DNA of 64,000 bases from Pelotomaculum_C sp050950345 (GCA_050950345.1 JBMNHK010000004.1:62001-126000); one strand, 5' to 3'. Positions 1 to 10,128 are shown, numbered from the stretch's first letter. Numbers and translations: made by a program. Notes: generated by a model not told the origin, from the sequence alone.

Positions 1-1878
1 CTGCCGGTTTTTTAGCACTGGCAAAGGTGTCGCGGCAGTTAGTGCAATAGGTGATGTAATCATAAGGCGTTCCCTGCACCCTGTTGCTGACGATAAGCTC
101 AAGGAGCGGCATATTTACTGCGTGTATCTGTCCTCCATAGCCGCAACACTGAGCGCGTTCTCCGCTGTAGGGCAATTCCTCCAGTTGATAACCGGAATTT
201 TTTAAAATAGTTCTTATGCTATGCCGCACCTCGGGATCGTGGCGGCTGGCGCAGGAATCAAAAACGGTAACCCTTTGCCCTTCACCGGTTCTTTTGCTTC
301 CCGTCAGGCCTTGCTCGGCAATTACATTCCACAGGGAAATGACCTTTATGCCTGGGAGATATTGAGTAAACATTTTCTTGCAGGTGGGGCAGGCGAGTAT
401 TACCACCGGACAACCCAGGTCCTGCCAGTTTTCCTTGATCTGCGCCATGACACTTGCATGCTCTTTTTCTCTCCCAGCCCACTCGGCCGGGGCGCCGCAG
501 CACCCGACCATGATGGAGACCCCGCCTTCAAGTCGCTTCAGCAGATAGTCATAGGTAGCGGTGACATAACCCGGGTCGGAGGCGCCCAGCTGGCAGCCGG
601 GGAAAAACAAATACCTGCTTTTGCTCTCACCCGAAGGGTCCAAAGCAAGAAAAACGTCCTCAGAGTTGGAGAATTCCATATCCCGCATCCAAAAATCGTG
701 GAAGGCCAAGGGAAGGTGACCACCTCTATGGAGTTCTCTCCTGCTGGCCAGGAATATCTCCTCAAAATCAAGACTATTGGGGCACACTTCTTTGCACAGG
801 CCGCACAGGTTGCAGGAATTAAGCTGGCGGGAAGCAACTCTTTTGGTGATTGCTTTAACCACATTCAGAGAGGCGTTGACATCTTCAATAATTTTTTTGG
901 GCGTCTTCTTATAATACGAGATCAGCTCACAGGCGGCATAACAGGCGTTGCACTCACATCTCAGGCACCTCTTAGCCTCTTCCACAGCCTCAGCGGCGGT
1001 ATACCCGGCAGGTTCGGCAGGCTTCACTGCGGCTTGTCTTTCCGCACCGGATATGTCTACGCTTAGCCGTGACGGCGTCACCTCGTGATGGCCTGCAGCG
1101 CCGCCCATCTTGCCTGTCTTCAGGAAGGAGTCGATTGACTGGGCTACAGTTACCCCTTCCCGGATAGGGATGAGGACTGAGCTCTGCTTTCTGCCCGCCG
1201 TCTTGCTGCTCATGAAAACGCCGTTTTTAGCAGTTGCCAGAGATAGCGGGTCAAAGCCATCCAGCAGCCCGAATGTTTCCCCGCCTCTTCCGGTAGCTAT
1301 ATACAAGGCGTCAAACTCAATCTCGGAAAGAGAGCTTATCCTGGAATTTAAATGCAATTTAATTGCGTAGTTGCGGGTAATTCTATTGAGTTCTTCTGCC
1401 AGTACTTCTGCCTGGATATTGCTGTCCGTGGCCCAAAGGCATCCGCCTAACCTGTCTTTTCCTTCATACAGGCAGACGTCATAACCCTTCTGGACGAGTT
1501 TTACAGCACAGCTTAGCCCCCCCAAACCCCCGCCGACGACAGCTACGCGTTTATTTTTGGGCGGCATGTAAAAAGAAGAAACCTCGGTGCTGGTGGTAAA
1601 ATCACAGCAGGCTTTTTCCAGGAGCTTTACTGAGATAGCTTCATCAATGTTTCTCCTTATACACGCCGTTTTGCATGGCTCGTCGCATATTCTGCTGACT
1701 ATGCCGGGAAAAAGCACCTGGTTGCTGTAGCTTTTATAGGCTCCTGTAAAATTGCCGGAGAGAAGCCTTGCCACCATGTTTTTCACATCAACCCCAAGGG
1801 GGCACTGGTTGGTGCAAAAAACAGGTTCGTCCCGGGTGCACAGGCTCTCCCAATATCTAAAATCATCTAATTTCATCT
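1..1878 (-). CDS. FAD/NAD-binding iron-sulfur oxidoreductase with two CCG domains (partial, C-terminus outside window)
   Basis: My translation of the minus strand from ATG at 1878 is open for 626 codons and runs off the window edge, so the C-terminus is missing. An AAGGAT sits just upstream of the ATG. Visible parts: N-terminal Fe-S cysteines (CTNQCPLGV, CDEPCKTAC), a Rossmann nucleotide-binding motif VVGGGLGG near residue 117, ferredoxin-like clusters CLRCECNACYAAC and CNLCGLCKEVCP in the middle, and two heterodisulfide-reductase-type cysteine-rich motifs (GCCGAPAEW near 459, QCCGYGGQI near 578). This build fits the family annotated as pyridine nucleotide-disulfide oxidoreductase/dicluster-binding protein, which is found next to molybdenum aldehyde oxidoreductases. 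It follows the aldehyde oxidoreductase gene by 100 bp, so I infer it passes electrons from that enzyme to NAD(P) or ferredoxin. A decayed paralogue lies at 55012-56254. Confidence 0.85.
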
Positions 1879-1918
1879 TATCCTTGCACCTACAACCCTG
1901 ATTTTATTCTTATAGCCG

Positions 1919-1956
1919 GCATCCGGACTGAGTATTTTGAGAAACAGTCCGGATGC
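1919..1956. other. stem-loop between aldehyde oxidoreductase and its downstream oxidoreductase gene
   Basis: Perfect 12-bp arms (GCATCCGGACTG and its complement) enclose a 14-nt loop. On the minus strand it is followed by an A/T-rich stretch rather than a clean T-run, so it is more likely an intercistronic stabiliser or partial attenuator than a full terminator. Confidence 0.6.
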
Positions 1957-1978
1957 GGTACTGATTAACGTTTAATAA

Positions 1979-4810
1979 CTAGCTTTTAGGGGTGAAAGGG
2001 TTGGCTTTAATACGATCAATTGTCTCGTGCAGATCTGAACCCAGGAAATATTTCTTGGGTTTAATTTCTTCGCCTCTTGCTTTAGCCTCAAGAGCCGCTT
2101 TTACTTTTTCAGGTGTAGCGGGCAGCTCGTAAATTCTCACGCCGCAGGCGTTATAGATGGCATTAATTATCGCAACATGAGGCGACGTTTGGAAAAGTTC
2201 TGCGCAACCGGATGAGCCGTGCGGTCCGGTGGGCCTTGGTGAAACAACATATTCAGTAGTCAGATCGTCCGGTACCATATCGATGAAGGTAAAGCCGCTG
2301 CCGGCAAGGGTGGTGTGCTTTTTAAGGTCCTCGTAGTTTTCCGACAGAGCCATTCCGATACCATGCATCATCCCGCCATACGCCTGACCGTCAACAGATA
2401 CTATGTTGCCGATGACACCGACGTCAGCAACACATTTCATGCTCAGAACTTTGGTTTTACCCGTGGTGATGTCGACCTCTACTTCCGCCAGGAACGCTCC
2501 GAAGGTATATTCAGCAGTTGGGTCGCCCTGGCCGGTGTTCGGATCCAGGTCGGTGGTCATGCCGGTAGTGTCAAATATGCCTGTGTATTTTGTTGCAATA
2601 CCATCCGCCACCATTTCATCGTAGGTGCGGAAAGTCCCGTCTTCTTTGCGCATAGCGTTCATCAATTGCTCAGCGGCATTAAGAATGGCATTACCGGCCA
2701 TATAGTGTGAGCGGCTTCCTGCAGCCGGTCCATGTATCGGGGCTAAGCCCGTATCGTTCATAACCAGTTTAATCTGATCGGGACGCAAGCCAAGGGGCCT
2801 CAGAGCTTCATAAGTATGAACAAGCGCGCCGGCATCCGCGCCCTGGCCCTGATCTTGCCAGCAGGTATACAGCGTTACCGTGTTGTCCGGATTTAGCTCC
2901 AAAAATACTTCGCAGTGATCATTGGGAGCGCTGGTCACATTGTATTCACCGCAGGCAATGCCAACACCGCGTTTTTTGGTGGGGGTGGATTCTTTTTTAG
3001 CTCTTTCCAGCGCTTCTTTATAAGCCGGGCGAAGCGTGTCAAGAATTTTTGTCATTGGGTAGACGGAGAATTTGTTGTCGTTTATGCTATCGTCGCCTTC
3101 ACGGTAGACGTTGATGTAGCGGAACTCCAGCGGATCCATGCCGATTTTTTCTGCCATCATATCCATTAGCTGATCGGAGCAGGTATAGCACTGGGGCGAG
3201 CCAAAACCTTTATAAGCGGTGCTGACTCCGTGGTTGGAGACAACAGTTTTTGAAAGCCCGATGGCATTGGGAATATAATAGGGAGCTCCCAAGAAACGAA
3301 GTCCTTTTTGGACAAGCACGTCTGCCGTTTCGGTATAGGCGCCTTTATCATAGGCGATTTCATATTCCAATGCCGTGATCTTGCCGTTCTCGTCACAAGC
3401 CAGTCTGGCATTGGAGTAAGAAGGAGAGCGTTTCCCTGTAATATGCTGGTGTTCTTCATAACTCAGTGTAATCGTAACAGGTTTGCCGGTTGCCATAGTT
3501 GCAACTGCCACTAAGGCAGGCATCTTTGGCGACAGTGAATAGCCAAAACTCGCACCGGTGGGGTTTTCGATAATCCTGATTTTGTCTTCGGGATAACCGA
3601 TACCGGCTGCTAAGGTAAATATATTGAGGTGCAGGAATAGGCTCTTACAATGAATGTTAAGAATGCCGTCAGCATCAATATATGCCTGATCCGTATCCGG
3701 CTCCAGGACCAGGTGTGGCTGGCGCTGGGAATAGAAGCTGCCTTCCACAACATAAGGAGATTTAGCAATAATCTCACGAGTATCCTGGCCTTTAATTAGG
3801 GGCGCTTCGATATAAATGTTGGGATATTCTTTGTTAATCTGCGGAGCGTCGGGAGCCATAGTTTCCAGGATATTTAGATACTCGGGCAGCTGTTCTAATT
3901 CAAACTTCACTTTTTTCGCGGCTGCACGGGCTTCTTCTCTGGTTCTGGCAGCCACCAAAGCAATGACATCGCCGTAGTGATAGATCATATCGTCTACCAG
4001 GATGGGGCGGTCAAAACCGTCAGCTTTACTGAGTATGTGTCCGCAAGGCCAGTTAATACGGTTATTGCCTTTAACGTCCTTATAGGTAATAACCTTTTCA
4101 ACCCCAGGCATTTTTTCTGCTTCCGAAGTATCTATGGAGAGCAGCTTGGCGTGGGAAACCCCGGGCAGGACAACAGCCAGATGCAGGGCACCGGGCATCT
4201 TCATGCCTATATCGTCTCCATAGTCGCAAGTTCCGGTAACTTTAGCCAGGGCAGCCGGTCTGGGGAATCCCGTACCGTATATTTTCCCATCCTCCGGTAT
4301 TTTGTAGTTCAATTCTTCCATCGTCATTTCACCGCGTATCACCTTGGCAGCTGCCATTACTGCATCTACCAGCGGCTTGTAGCCGGTGCACCGGCAGGCA
4401 TTATGGTTTTTGCGGAACCACTCGCGAACTTCTTCTCTGGTGGGGTTGGGATTTGTATCAAGCAACGCTTTGGCAGACACAATAAATCCAGGTGAACAGA
4501 AGCCGCATTGCACTCCGCCGTGTATAATCCATGCCAGCTGCAAAGGATGCAGGTTGGTGGGGGTGCCGATACCTTCGATGGTTGTAATCTCGCTGCCGTC
4601 TTTAATGGTTTTCATTTTTTTAACGCAGGAACGAACGACTTTTCCATCCAGGATGACGGAACAAATCCCGCACTGTCCAACGCGGCAGCCTACTTTCGTG
4701 CCTGTAAGGCCCAGACGTCTTACCACATCGGCAAGAGTATCTGCTTCGGGGTCGCAAATAACCATTCGCTCAACTCCGTTGATATTCAGCATCATTTTTT
4801 TCAATGCCAT
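1979..4810 (-). CDS. molybdenum aldehyde oxidoreductase (xanthine oxidase family, Mop type)
   Basis: A 943-residue single-chain molybdenum hydroxylase that oxidises aldehydes to carboxylates. Residues 1-80 carry a plant-type [2Fe-2S] site (C42, C47, C50, C62 in GCRVGQCGICS...C). Residues about 95-150 carry the second [2Fe-2S] domain (QCGFCSPGFIV ... CRCTGY). The rest is the molybdopterin-cytosine-dinucleotide domain; GCAEL near the C-terminus provides the expected catalytic glutamate. Length and domain order match the Desulfovibrio gigas Mop enzyme (about 907 residues), which lacks the FAD domain of xanthine dehydrogenase. It lies third in an operon after Fe-ADH and an MFS carrier and before an FAD/Fe-S oxidoreductase, so an alcohol to aldehyde to acid route is inferred. 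Substrate range cannot be read from sequence. Confidence 0.93.
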   Translation of the reverse strand: MALKKMMLNINGVERMVICDPEADTLADVVRRLGLTGTKVGCRVGQCGICSVILDGKVVRSCVKKMKTIKDGSEITTIEGIGTPTNLHPLQLAWIIHGGVQCGFCSPGFIVSAKALLDTNPNPTREEVREWFRKNHNACRCTGYKPLVDAVMAAAKVIRGEMTMEELNYKIPEDGKIYGTGFPRPAALAKVTGTCDYGDDIGMKMPGALHLAVVLPGVSHAKLLSIDTSEAEKMPGVEKVITYKDVKGNNRINWPCGHILSKADGFDRPILVDDMIYHYGDVIALVAARTREEARAAAKKVKFELEQLPEYLNILETMAPDAPQINKEYPNIYIEAPLIKGQDTREIIAKSPYVVEGSFYSQRQPHLVLEPDTDQAYIDADGILNIHCKSLFLHLNIFTLAAGIGYPEDKIRIIENPTGASFGYSLSPKMPALVAVATMATGKPVTITLSYEEHQHITGKRSPSYSNARLACDENGKITALEYEIAYDKGAYTETADVLVQKGLRFLGAPYYIPNAIGLSKTVVSNHGVSTAYKGFGSPQCYTCSDQLMDMMAEKIGMDPLEFRYINVYREGDDSINDNKFSVYPMTKILDTLRPAYKEALERAKKESTPTKKRGVGIACGEYNVTSAPNDHCEVFLELNPDNTVTLYTCWQDQGQGADAGALVHTYEALRPLGLRPDQIKLVMNDTGLAPIHGPAAGSRSHYMAGNAILNAAEQLMNAMRKEDGTFRTYDEMVADGIATKYTGIFDTTGMTTDLDPNTGQGDPTAEYTFGAFLAEVEVDITTGKTKVLSMKCVADVGVIGNIVSVDGQAYGGMMHGIGMALSENYEDLKKHTTLAGSGFTFIDMVPDDLTTEYVVSPRPTGPHGSSGCAELFQTSPHVAIINAIYNACGVRIYELPATPEKVKAALEAKARGEEIKPKKYFLGSDLHETIDRIKANPFTPKS

Positions 4811-4907
4811 TGATTATTCCACCTTTCAATTAATATTGGGCTCTGAATTGGCTAATCTAACTGCCGTTTAGAGTGGTTAAGCAACTACTTAAATGAAGTG
4901 CACTGTC

Positions 4908-6099
4908 TTAAGCGGCGAAATGCTCATGCAAACGCTCCCTCTTGTTTTTGCCTAAACCCCAGAAGACTGCTAAAATGCCCATCACCACAGCCAATGCGGC
5001 GGCAAATATGAACGCTGACTGGTTAACGTCTCCACCCATCGACACGGCAATAGGGGTTGCCACGTAGGGGGATAAGAACTGAGCCAGGTTCTGGCTGCAC
5101 ATCACGGCTGCGATAGCCATGGGAGCGGAGAAAGCATCAACAGATTGTGATGTCCCGACGATTACGCAAGGCATCACGATAGAGAAGGCCAAACCACAGA
5201 CCACGCTGCCGGCGTAGACCATGCTAATACTTGGCGCGTAAGCCATCATTACAGTAAGATATACCCAGCAGAATTAAACCCAGTGATAAAGTCAGGTTCC
5301 TGGCCATGGTAGATACCTTGCCAAAAATGATTCCCATCACAAAGCCGCCTAAGGCAAAGAACGCGAGTGTCAGCCCGGATTGGGCGGCAGTCCCCAGCTT
5401 TTGACTTTCTACAAGGAAAGCAATGAATACCGAGTAGACTTGACCGGAGATGAAAAACAGGAACATAGTGGCGATCCAGCCATATGTGGCGCTTGTAAGC
5501 TTAACTTTCCCTGCCGGCGCATTTGCTGCCGCTGCATTTCTAACTGGCTTGTCCTTTGGTAGGCAAATAAGAACAATGATTAATGAAAGTACGGCGATAA
5601 GGTGTACATAAAAAGTCATATGCCAACCAATTACAGCGAGATATCCCCCTAAGAAAACCATTACCGCACACCCGAGCATTTGAGCTGCAGTCTGCTGGCC
5701 CATAACCCTGGAGCGCTCATCACCATCGAAATACGCCACTACCAGAGCCGAGGACATTGGCTGCAATATGCCGATGCCAACGCCAAGAATGGCCCTGAGC
5801 ACCAGTATGGCTGTAAACGAGGTAATAAATCCCGGAGCGACACCGCCGATAAGGAAACACAGGATACCGAAAAGGACAAGTGTTTTCTTGGGAATATATT
5901 CTTGCAGCTTACCCGCTACCAGTGTAACCACGATAATGGCAATGCAGGGAAGGGATATGAGCAATTGGATTGAAGTTTGGGGTAGATCGCTAAAATGTTG
6001 ACCGATAACACTCAGACCGCCTGCAATACCAATGACGCCCATCATTAAGATAGAAAAACTCAATATAGCTAATTTGACTTTGCCTTTTCCGTTTTCCAC
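4908..6099 (-). pseudogene. MFS transporter, frameshifted
   Basis: Two overlapping reading frames (5224-6099, 291 codons; 4908-5249, 113 codons) together make one 12-helix major facilitator carrier of about 395 residues. The first frame ends in non-MFS residues just after LILLGISY; the second resumes at MMAYAPSISMVYAG. The shift falls near 5255-5265, where loss of an AC dinucleotide from a TACACTG-like sequence would explain it. Either the gene is broken or the read has an indel. It sits between the Fe-ADH and the aldehyde oxidoreductase genes on the same strand, so uptake or export of the pathway substrate or acid product is the natural guess. The family (cyanate/nitroimidazole-type anion:proton carriers or similar) cannot be fixed. 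Confidence 0.8.
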
Positions 6100-6265
6100 G
6101 AGCTGACCCTCCCTCTTTTAATCAATTAGCTATTGGCGAATCAAGCGCTTGCTATTTGAAGAATGGCGCAGGAGCTGCCAGGACGAGTAAGCCGCAACCT
6201 GCGCCACAGCATTACAGAGTATTAACATGGTTTAACCCGTAGCGTTTTGATTAAAAGTATCGGAT

Positions 6266-7411
6266 TTAGTATGCCATCTTGAGTATGGCAAGTACATCTG
6301 CTTCCGTTGGGGTCCTTGGATTAGCTGATGTTGGAGGTTCAAGCATGGCATCCTTAGCAATAGTTTCTAATATTGATTCAGGAACCCCGGCTTCCTTCAA
6401 AGTAGGAATCTTGACCAACTTCATAAGATTGTAAACTTCCACTACGACCTTTTTACAAGCTTCTGCTTTATCCAGACCTTGCAAATTGAGGCCCATAACA
6501 TTACCGATATCAATAGTTTTTTCAGGGACCACCGGTGCATTGTATTCCATAACATAAGGCAGAACAGCCGCGTTAGCCACACCATGAGGCAGATTGCAAT
6601 GAGCGCTTAGAGGGTGGGCAATTGAGTGTACCAGGGCTACAAAAGCATTATTGAAGGCGATACCGGCCATCATGCTGCCAAGTAACATATCGCTCCTGGC
6701 TTGCAGGTCTTCACCATCAAAGACTGCTTTGGGCAGGCTGTTGTAGATCAACTGAATCGCTTTTAATGAGAGAGCATCGTTAATGGGATCTGCCAGTTTG
6801 CAGGTGTAAGCTTCAATAGCATGGGTGAGGGCATCCATACCTGTTGAGGCTGTTACCGCAGGCGGCATACCCAAAGTCAGTTCCGGGTCAACGATAGCGA
6901 CTTCCGGAGGAAGGTATCTGCCGCCAACGGCAATCTTTCTGGAGTTCTGCGGCTCTGTGATAATGGTCATGCTGGTCACTTCGCTACCGGTACCTGCCGT
7001 GGTCGGGATACAGCATAATGGTTTTGTTGGATTGGGGATATTGCCCATACCGATATACTGGTTAATGGGTGAGGGGTTGGTTAATAAGACCTTAACACCT
7101 TTGGCAGTGTCTATAGAACTGCCCCCGCCGATACCAAAAACCATATCGACATTGGCTTCCCTGCCTAGTTTGGCAGCTTCTTCCATCACTGCGTCGGTCG
7201 GGTTGGGGATAACTCCATCAAACTCAAAGACTTCCAGACCGGCATCCTTAAGCGTTTGAGCAATGCCGGCAGCTATTTTGGCAACCCCTTGGTCATAAAT
7301 GCATAAGACTTTCTTGGCCCCAAACTCAAGGGCAACTTCTCCGGCTTTTTTTGCAACTCCAGGTCCAAAATGAACAAAACTTGGAACGGTAAATGTGTAC
7401 TGCTGCTTCAT
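6266..7411 (-). CDS. iron-containing alcohol dehydrogenase
   Basis: A 381-residue group III (Fe-dependent) alcohol dehydrogenase. NAD(P) is bound by the N-terminal Rossmann-like half (GIGGGSSIDTAKG around residues 95-107). Metal ligands are visible as the D and H of MDALTHAIEAY and the two histidines of HSIAHPLSAHCNLPHG. An AGGAGG lies 9 nt ahead of the ATG. It is the first gene of the minus-strand operon and follows a consensus sigma-54 promoter at 7457-7472. Reversible alcohol-aldehyde interconversion, feeding the aldehyde oxidoreductase downstream, is inferred from position. Confidence 0.95.
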   Translation of the reverse strand: MKQQYTFTVPSFVHFGPGVAKKAGEVALEFGAKKVLCIYDQGVAKIAAGIAQTLKDAGLEVFEFDGVIPNPTDAVMEEAAKLGREANVDMVFGIGGGSSIDTAKGVKVLLTNPSPINQYIGMGNIPNPTKPLCCIPTTAGTGSEVTSMTIITEPQNSRKIAVGGRYLPPEVAIVDPELTLGMPPAVTASTGMDALTHAIEAYTCKLADPINDALSLKAIQLIYNSLPKAVFDGEDLQARSDMLLGSMMAGIAFNNAFVALVHSIAHPLSAHCNLPHGVANAAVLPYVMEYNAPVVPEKTIDIGNVMGLNLQGLDKAEACKKVVVEVYNLMKLVKIPTLKEAGVPESILETIAKDAMLEPPTSANPRTPTEADVLAILKMAY

Positions 7412-7456
7412 TAAAACAGACCTCCTAATGGTATTTATAAATTTGTTTATTTCTAT

Positions 7457-7472
7457 AGCAAAACATGTGCCA
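7457..7472 (-). promoter_or_regulatory. sigma-54 (-24/-12) promoter of the alcohol/aldehyde oxidation operon
   Basis: The minus strand reads TGGCACATGTTTTGCT, an exact match to the -24/-12 consensus TGGCACRNNNNTTGCW with correct GG/GC spacing. Transcription would start about 12 nt past the GC, near 7446, giving a leader of about 35 nt to the Fe-ADH ATG. The divergent gene is a sigma-54 activator. Confidence 0.88.
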
Positions 7473-7589
7473 ATGCAAATTCAGCTATCATAATCAAATT
7501 GATTTCTCTTAAATAAATTTAACTCCACGGCTAGTTTTTGGCATTGAGAGCGTAAAGTTTTTTTCAAAATTAGTAATTATACCGGTTTT

Positions 7590-7799
7590 TTACAGTGAAA
7601 TGTAATTTATTGCCCCAATAATATATATTTTATGGTGAGCAATCTCGTTTTTAGCTTCAAAATTGACACAAAAAAAACTAACTAAAATTTTTAAAACATT
7701 TATGACTTCTAAATAAAGGGAATATGGCCCGAAACTTGTTTTTCAAAACTAGCAAAATACTTTGCTTTTTGCAATTAAGAAATGTAAAAGTTTTTTACA
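7590..7799. promoter_or_regulatory. candidate upstream activator sites (two inverted repeats)
   Basis: TTACA-N6-TGTAA at 7590-7605 and TGTAAAAGTTTTTTACA at 7783-7799 share TGTAA half-sites. They lie about 120 and 320 bp upstream of the sigma-54 promoter, a usual range for enhancer-binding proteins. Binding by the adjacent activator is inferred only. Confidence 0.4.
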
Positions 7800-7975
7800 A
7801 AGATAAATAAATAAAATTATTTTGCAGCTCATTTATAAAATAATTGATATTTTCTCATTTGGTACCCTTTTCAGAAAAGACCAGCAATGATTATTCTAAA
7901 AGAATATTTTATAGTATATAATAAAGAAAAAATAAAAATGGTATCTTCCCACTTAATACATAAGGAAGTGAAAAT

Positions 7976-10036
7976 ATGCCAGTTAAGGAATCAAAAAGAT
8001 TATTCGGTTCTTTTAATGAAATTCTGAAAAAGACCGATATAGTCATTGAGGACGTAACATTGCCAAAGCTCAATAAGATAGGAGATGAGTGGGAAAAGTT
8101 TATTAAAGGTAAACCAATAAATAAAGATATAGTGCCAAGGTTAATTTTTGAATCATGGGAAAGAAGTATGGATTACGGCGTTGATCCCAATTTATATAAT
8201 AGAGAAGAATTATCCTTGGAAGAAATAGAAAACGAGCTAAAAAATAGCAAAAACTTAATAAAACAATTTGGCGATATTATGTTAGCCTTACAAAGGATGG
8301 CTGTAAAGAAAAATTTAAATATCCAGTTATTTAATAAAGATGCAAGAAATCTTCACGTACTTGCATCTAATTATCAGCGCCAGAAATCCAATGTTAGAAA
8401 TCTATATCCGGTTCCCTCTAACGCATCTGAATCCTATGTTGGAACTAATGCCATCAATATTGCCTTACGGGAAAATAAGGCTGTGCAGGTTTCAGGGCCT
8501 GAGCATTTTAACAGATATTTACACAAAACTTATTGTTCAGCTGCTCCTATTCATAACAGTAAGGGTGAAATAATAGGTGCATTAAATATTTCAGGTACTA
8601 ATTTTAAACACAATAAAATAGACACTTTACTGTTTGTATCATTTTTAGCAATGCTTTTTGACAACTTATCTTTCACTGAAAAAGCCTTAGATAAATTGGA
8701 TGTATATGACTTAGCTATAAAAAATACAATTGAGTATTTACCTCGAGGTATAGTTTCTGTTAGTGGTAATGATTCAATCAATTGGTACAATAGTAGAATA
8801 GTTGACATGTTGGGTGTCAATAAAGCCAACATTACGCCGGAACTTTTAAAATATGTTTCTACCTTCCTTGCAGATGGCAATAATCAGTGTGTTGAGAACA
8901 AAGAGATCTTTCTAGATATCCGTGGCAGCAAGAAATCCTTTTTGCTATCTATCAATAATTTAATAGATGGCAATAGCAACGATGAAAAAATAATCTTGTT
9001 GCAAACTCCTGATCAAAAAGCGCAAGGAAATCAAGCAATTTACACATTTGATGATATAATCGGCGACAACGAAAACCTGAAAAAGGCCAAAGATATGGCC
9101 CGTGTAGTTGCCAAATCGAATTCATCTGTTTTAATATTCGGGGAAAGTGGAACAGGTAAAGAATTATTTGCGCAAGCTATTCATAATGCAAGTCCAAGAA
9201 AAGGGAAGCCCTTTGTTGCCATAAACTGCGGCGCTATACCTCATGATTTAGTAGAAAGCGAATTGTTTGGGTACGAGCCGGGGGCTTTTACCGGGGCTTC
9301 AACCAAAGGGAAAATAGGTAAAATGGAGATAGCCAGCGGGGGCACCCTCTTTTTAGATGAAATTGAAAGTATGCCCTTAAATATTCAAATTAAATTGCTG
9401 CGGGCTCTTTCTACCAATACAATCTGTAGGGTTGGTGGGGTAAAAGAAATACCCATCGACATAAGGATTATCTCAGCCACAAAAGTTGATTTATTACAAG
9501 AAGCTGATAAGGGTAAGTTCCGGGATGACTTGTATTATCGAATTGGCATAATCACACTAAATTTACCCCCTTTACGGGAACGAAACGATGATATACCTAT
9601 CCTAGCCAAACATTTTATTGATGCCTATTCCAGCCAAAACCTGCAAATCGAAGATGAGTTTTTCGTAGCCCTGTCTTATTACTATTGGCGCGGTAATATC
9701 CGCGAATTAAGGAATGTAATTGAAAGAGCAATTGTTTTATTAGATGGCCAACAAAAATTATCTCTAGCTCAACTGCCTGAAAAAATAGTCAAAGCTTATA
9801 CTTACAAACGGATGAAGGGTAAGTTGAGTTTTATCAAAGATAAGAAAGCTAGTAATAATTTAATGAAGCTAGGCGAAGAAATTATTATTGAGACTGTATT
9901 AGTTGAGGAAAATTACAACCTGAGTAGAGCCGCTGTGCGTCTGGGAATAAGTAGACCTACTTTGAGCAGTAAGCTTAACAGTAGTGAGAAACTAAAAAAG
10001 AAGGTGTCAGGGGTGTCAGGGGGACGGGGTTGTTGA
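7976..10036 (+). CDS. sigma-54-dependent transcriptional activator (AcoR-like, GAF/PAS-AAA-HTH)
   Basis: A 686-residue enhancer-binding protein. The N-terminal 230 residues contain a GAF-type sensor with the ESYVGTNAINIAL and YCSAAPIHNSKGEIIGAL signatures usual in AcoR-like regulators; a PAS-like segment follows (about 250-345). The AAA+ domain has Walker A GESGTGKE near residue 388, the sigma-54 contact loop GAFTGA near 435 and Walker B GGTLFLDEIE. A Fis-type helix-turn-helix (NLSRAAVRLGISRPTLSSKL) ends near residue 668. AAGGAAGTG precedes the ATG. It faces the Fe-ADH operon and its sigma-54 promoter, so it most likely activates that operon in response to an alcohol, aldehyde or related metabolite. 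The last 12 residues (VSGVSGGRGC) are read from a GGGGACGG repeat, meaning the native stop has probably been displaced. Confidence 0.93.
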   Translation: MPVKESKRLFGSFNEILKKTDIVIEDVTLPKLNKIGDEWEKFIKGKPINKDIVPRLIFESWERSMDYGVDPNLYNREELSLEEIENELKNSKNLIKQFGDIMLALQRMAVKKNLNIQLFNKDARNLHVLASNYQRQKSNVRNLYPVPSNASESYVGTNAINIALRENKAVQVSGPEHFNRYLHKTYCSAAPIHNSKGEIIGALNISGTNFKHNKIDTLLFVSFLAMLFDNLSFTEKALDKLDVYDLAIKNTIEYLPRGIVSVSGNDSINWYNSRIVDMLGVNKANITPELLKYVSTFLADGNNQCVENKEIFLDIRGSKKSFLLSINNLIDGNSNDEKIILLQTPDQKAQGNQAIYTFDDIIGDNENLKKAKDMARVVAKSNSSVLIFGESGTGKELFAQAIHNASPRKGKPFVAINCGAIPHDLVESELFGYEPGAFTGASTKGKIGKMEIASGGTLFLDEIESMPLNIQIKLLRALSTNTICRVGGVKEIPIDIRIISATKVDLLQEADKGKFRDDLYYRIGIITLNLPPLRERNDDIPILAKHFIDAYSSQNLQIEDEFFVALSYYYWRGNIRELRNVIERAIVLLDGQQKLSLAQLPEKIVKAYTYKRMKGKLSFIKDKKASNNLMKLGEEIIIETVLVEENYNLSRAAVRLGISRPTLSSKLNSSEKLKKKVSGVSGGRGC

Positions 10037-10115
10037 CACTTTTTTCCGGTGTCAGGGGGACGGGGTTGTTGACACTTTTTTCCCACGGAAACCGCCCCCG
10101 TGGGTCAATTGGGTG
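10005..10115. repeat. REP-like hairpin cluster (variant units)
   Basis: Two tandem copies of GTGTCAGGGGGACGGGGTTG followed by TTGACACTTTTTTCC, then a degenerate CACGG/CCGTG unit. GTGTCA/TGACAC arms pair; each copy is followed by a T-run, so both can terminate transcription from the activator gene. Confidence 0.85.
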
Positions 10116-10128
10116 ACATTATGAAGAA

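Larger units (their letters stand above)
7412..7975. other. divergent AT-rich control region between Fe-ADH operon and sigma-54 activator
   Basis: No gene. It holds the sigma-54 promoter (minus strand, 7457-7472), two TTACA/TGTAA-type inverted repeats (7590-7605 and 7783-7799), and a TATAAT (7917-7922) suitable for sigma-A expression of the activator on the plus strand. Confidence 0.7.

Noticed and set aside
221..1066. 281-codon plus-strand frame
   Set aside because: It lies antisense to the iron-sulfur oxidoreductase whose translation shows clear family motifs; the plus-strand product has none.
2315..4871. Several plus-strand frames (2315-2710, 3977-4495, 4386-4871)
   Set aside because: All are shadows of the minus-strand aldehyde oxidoreductase; no motifs and no ribosome sites.
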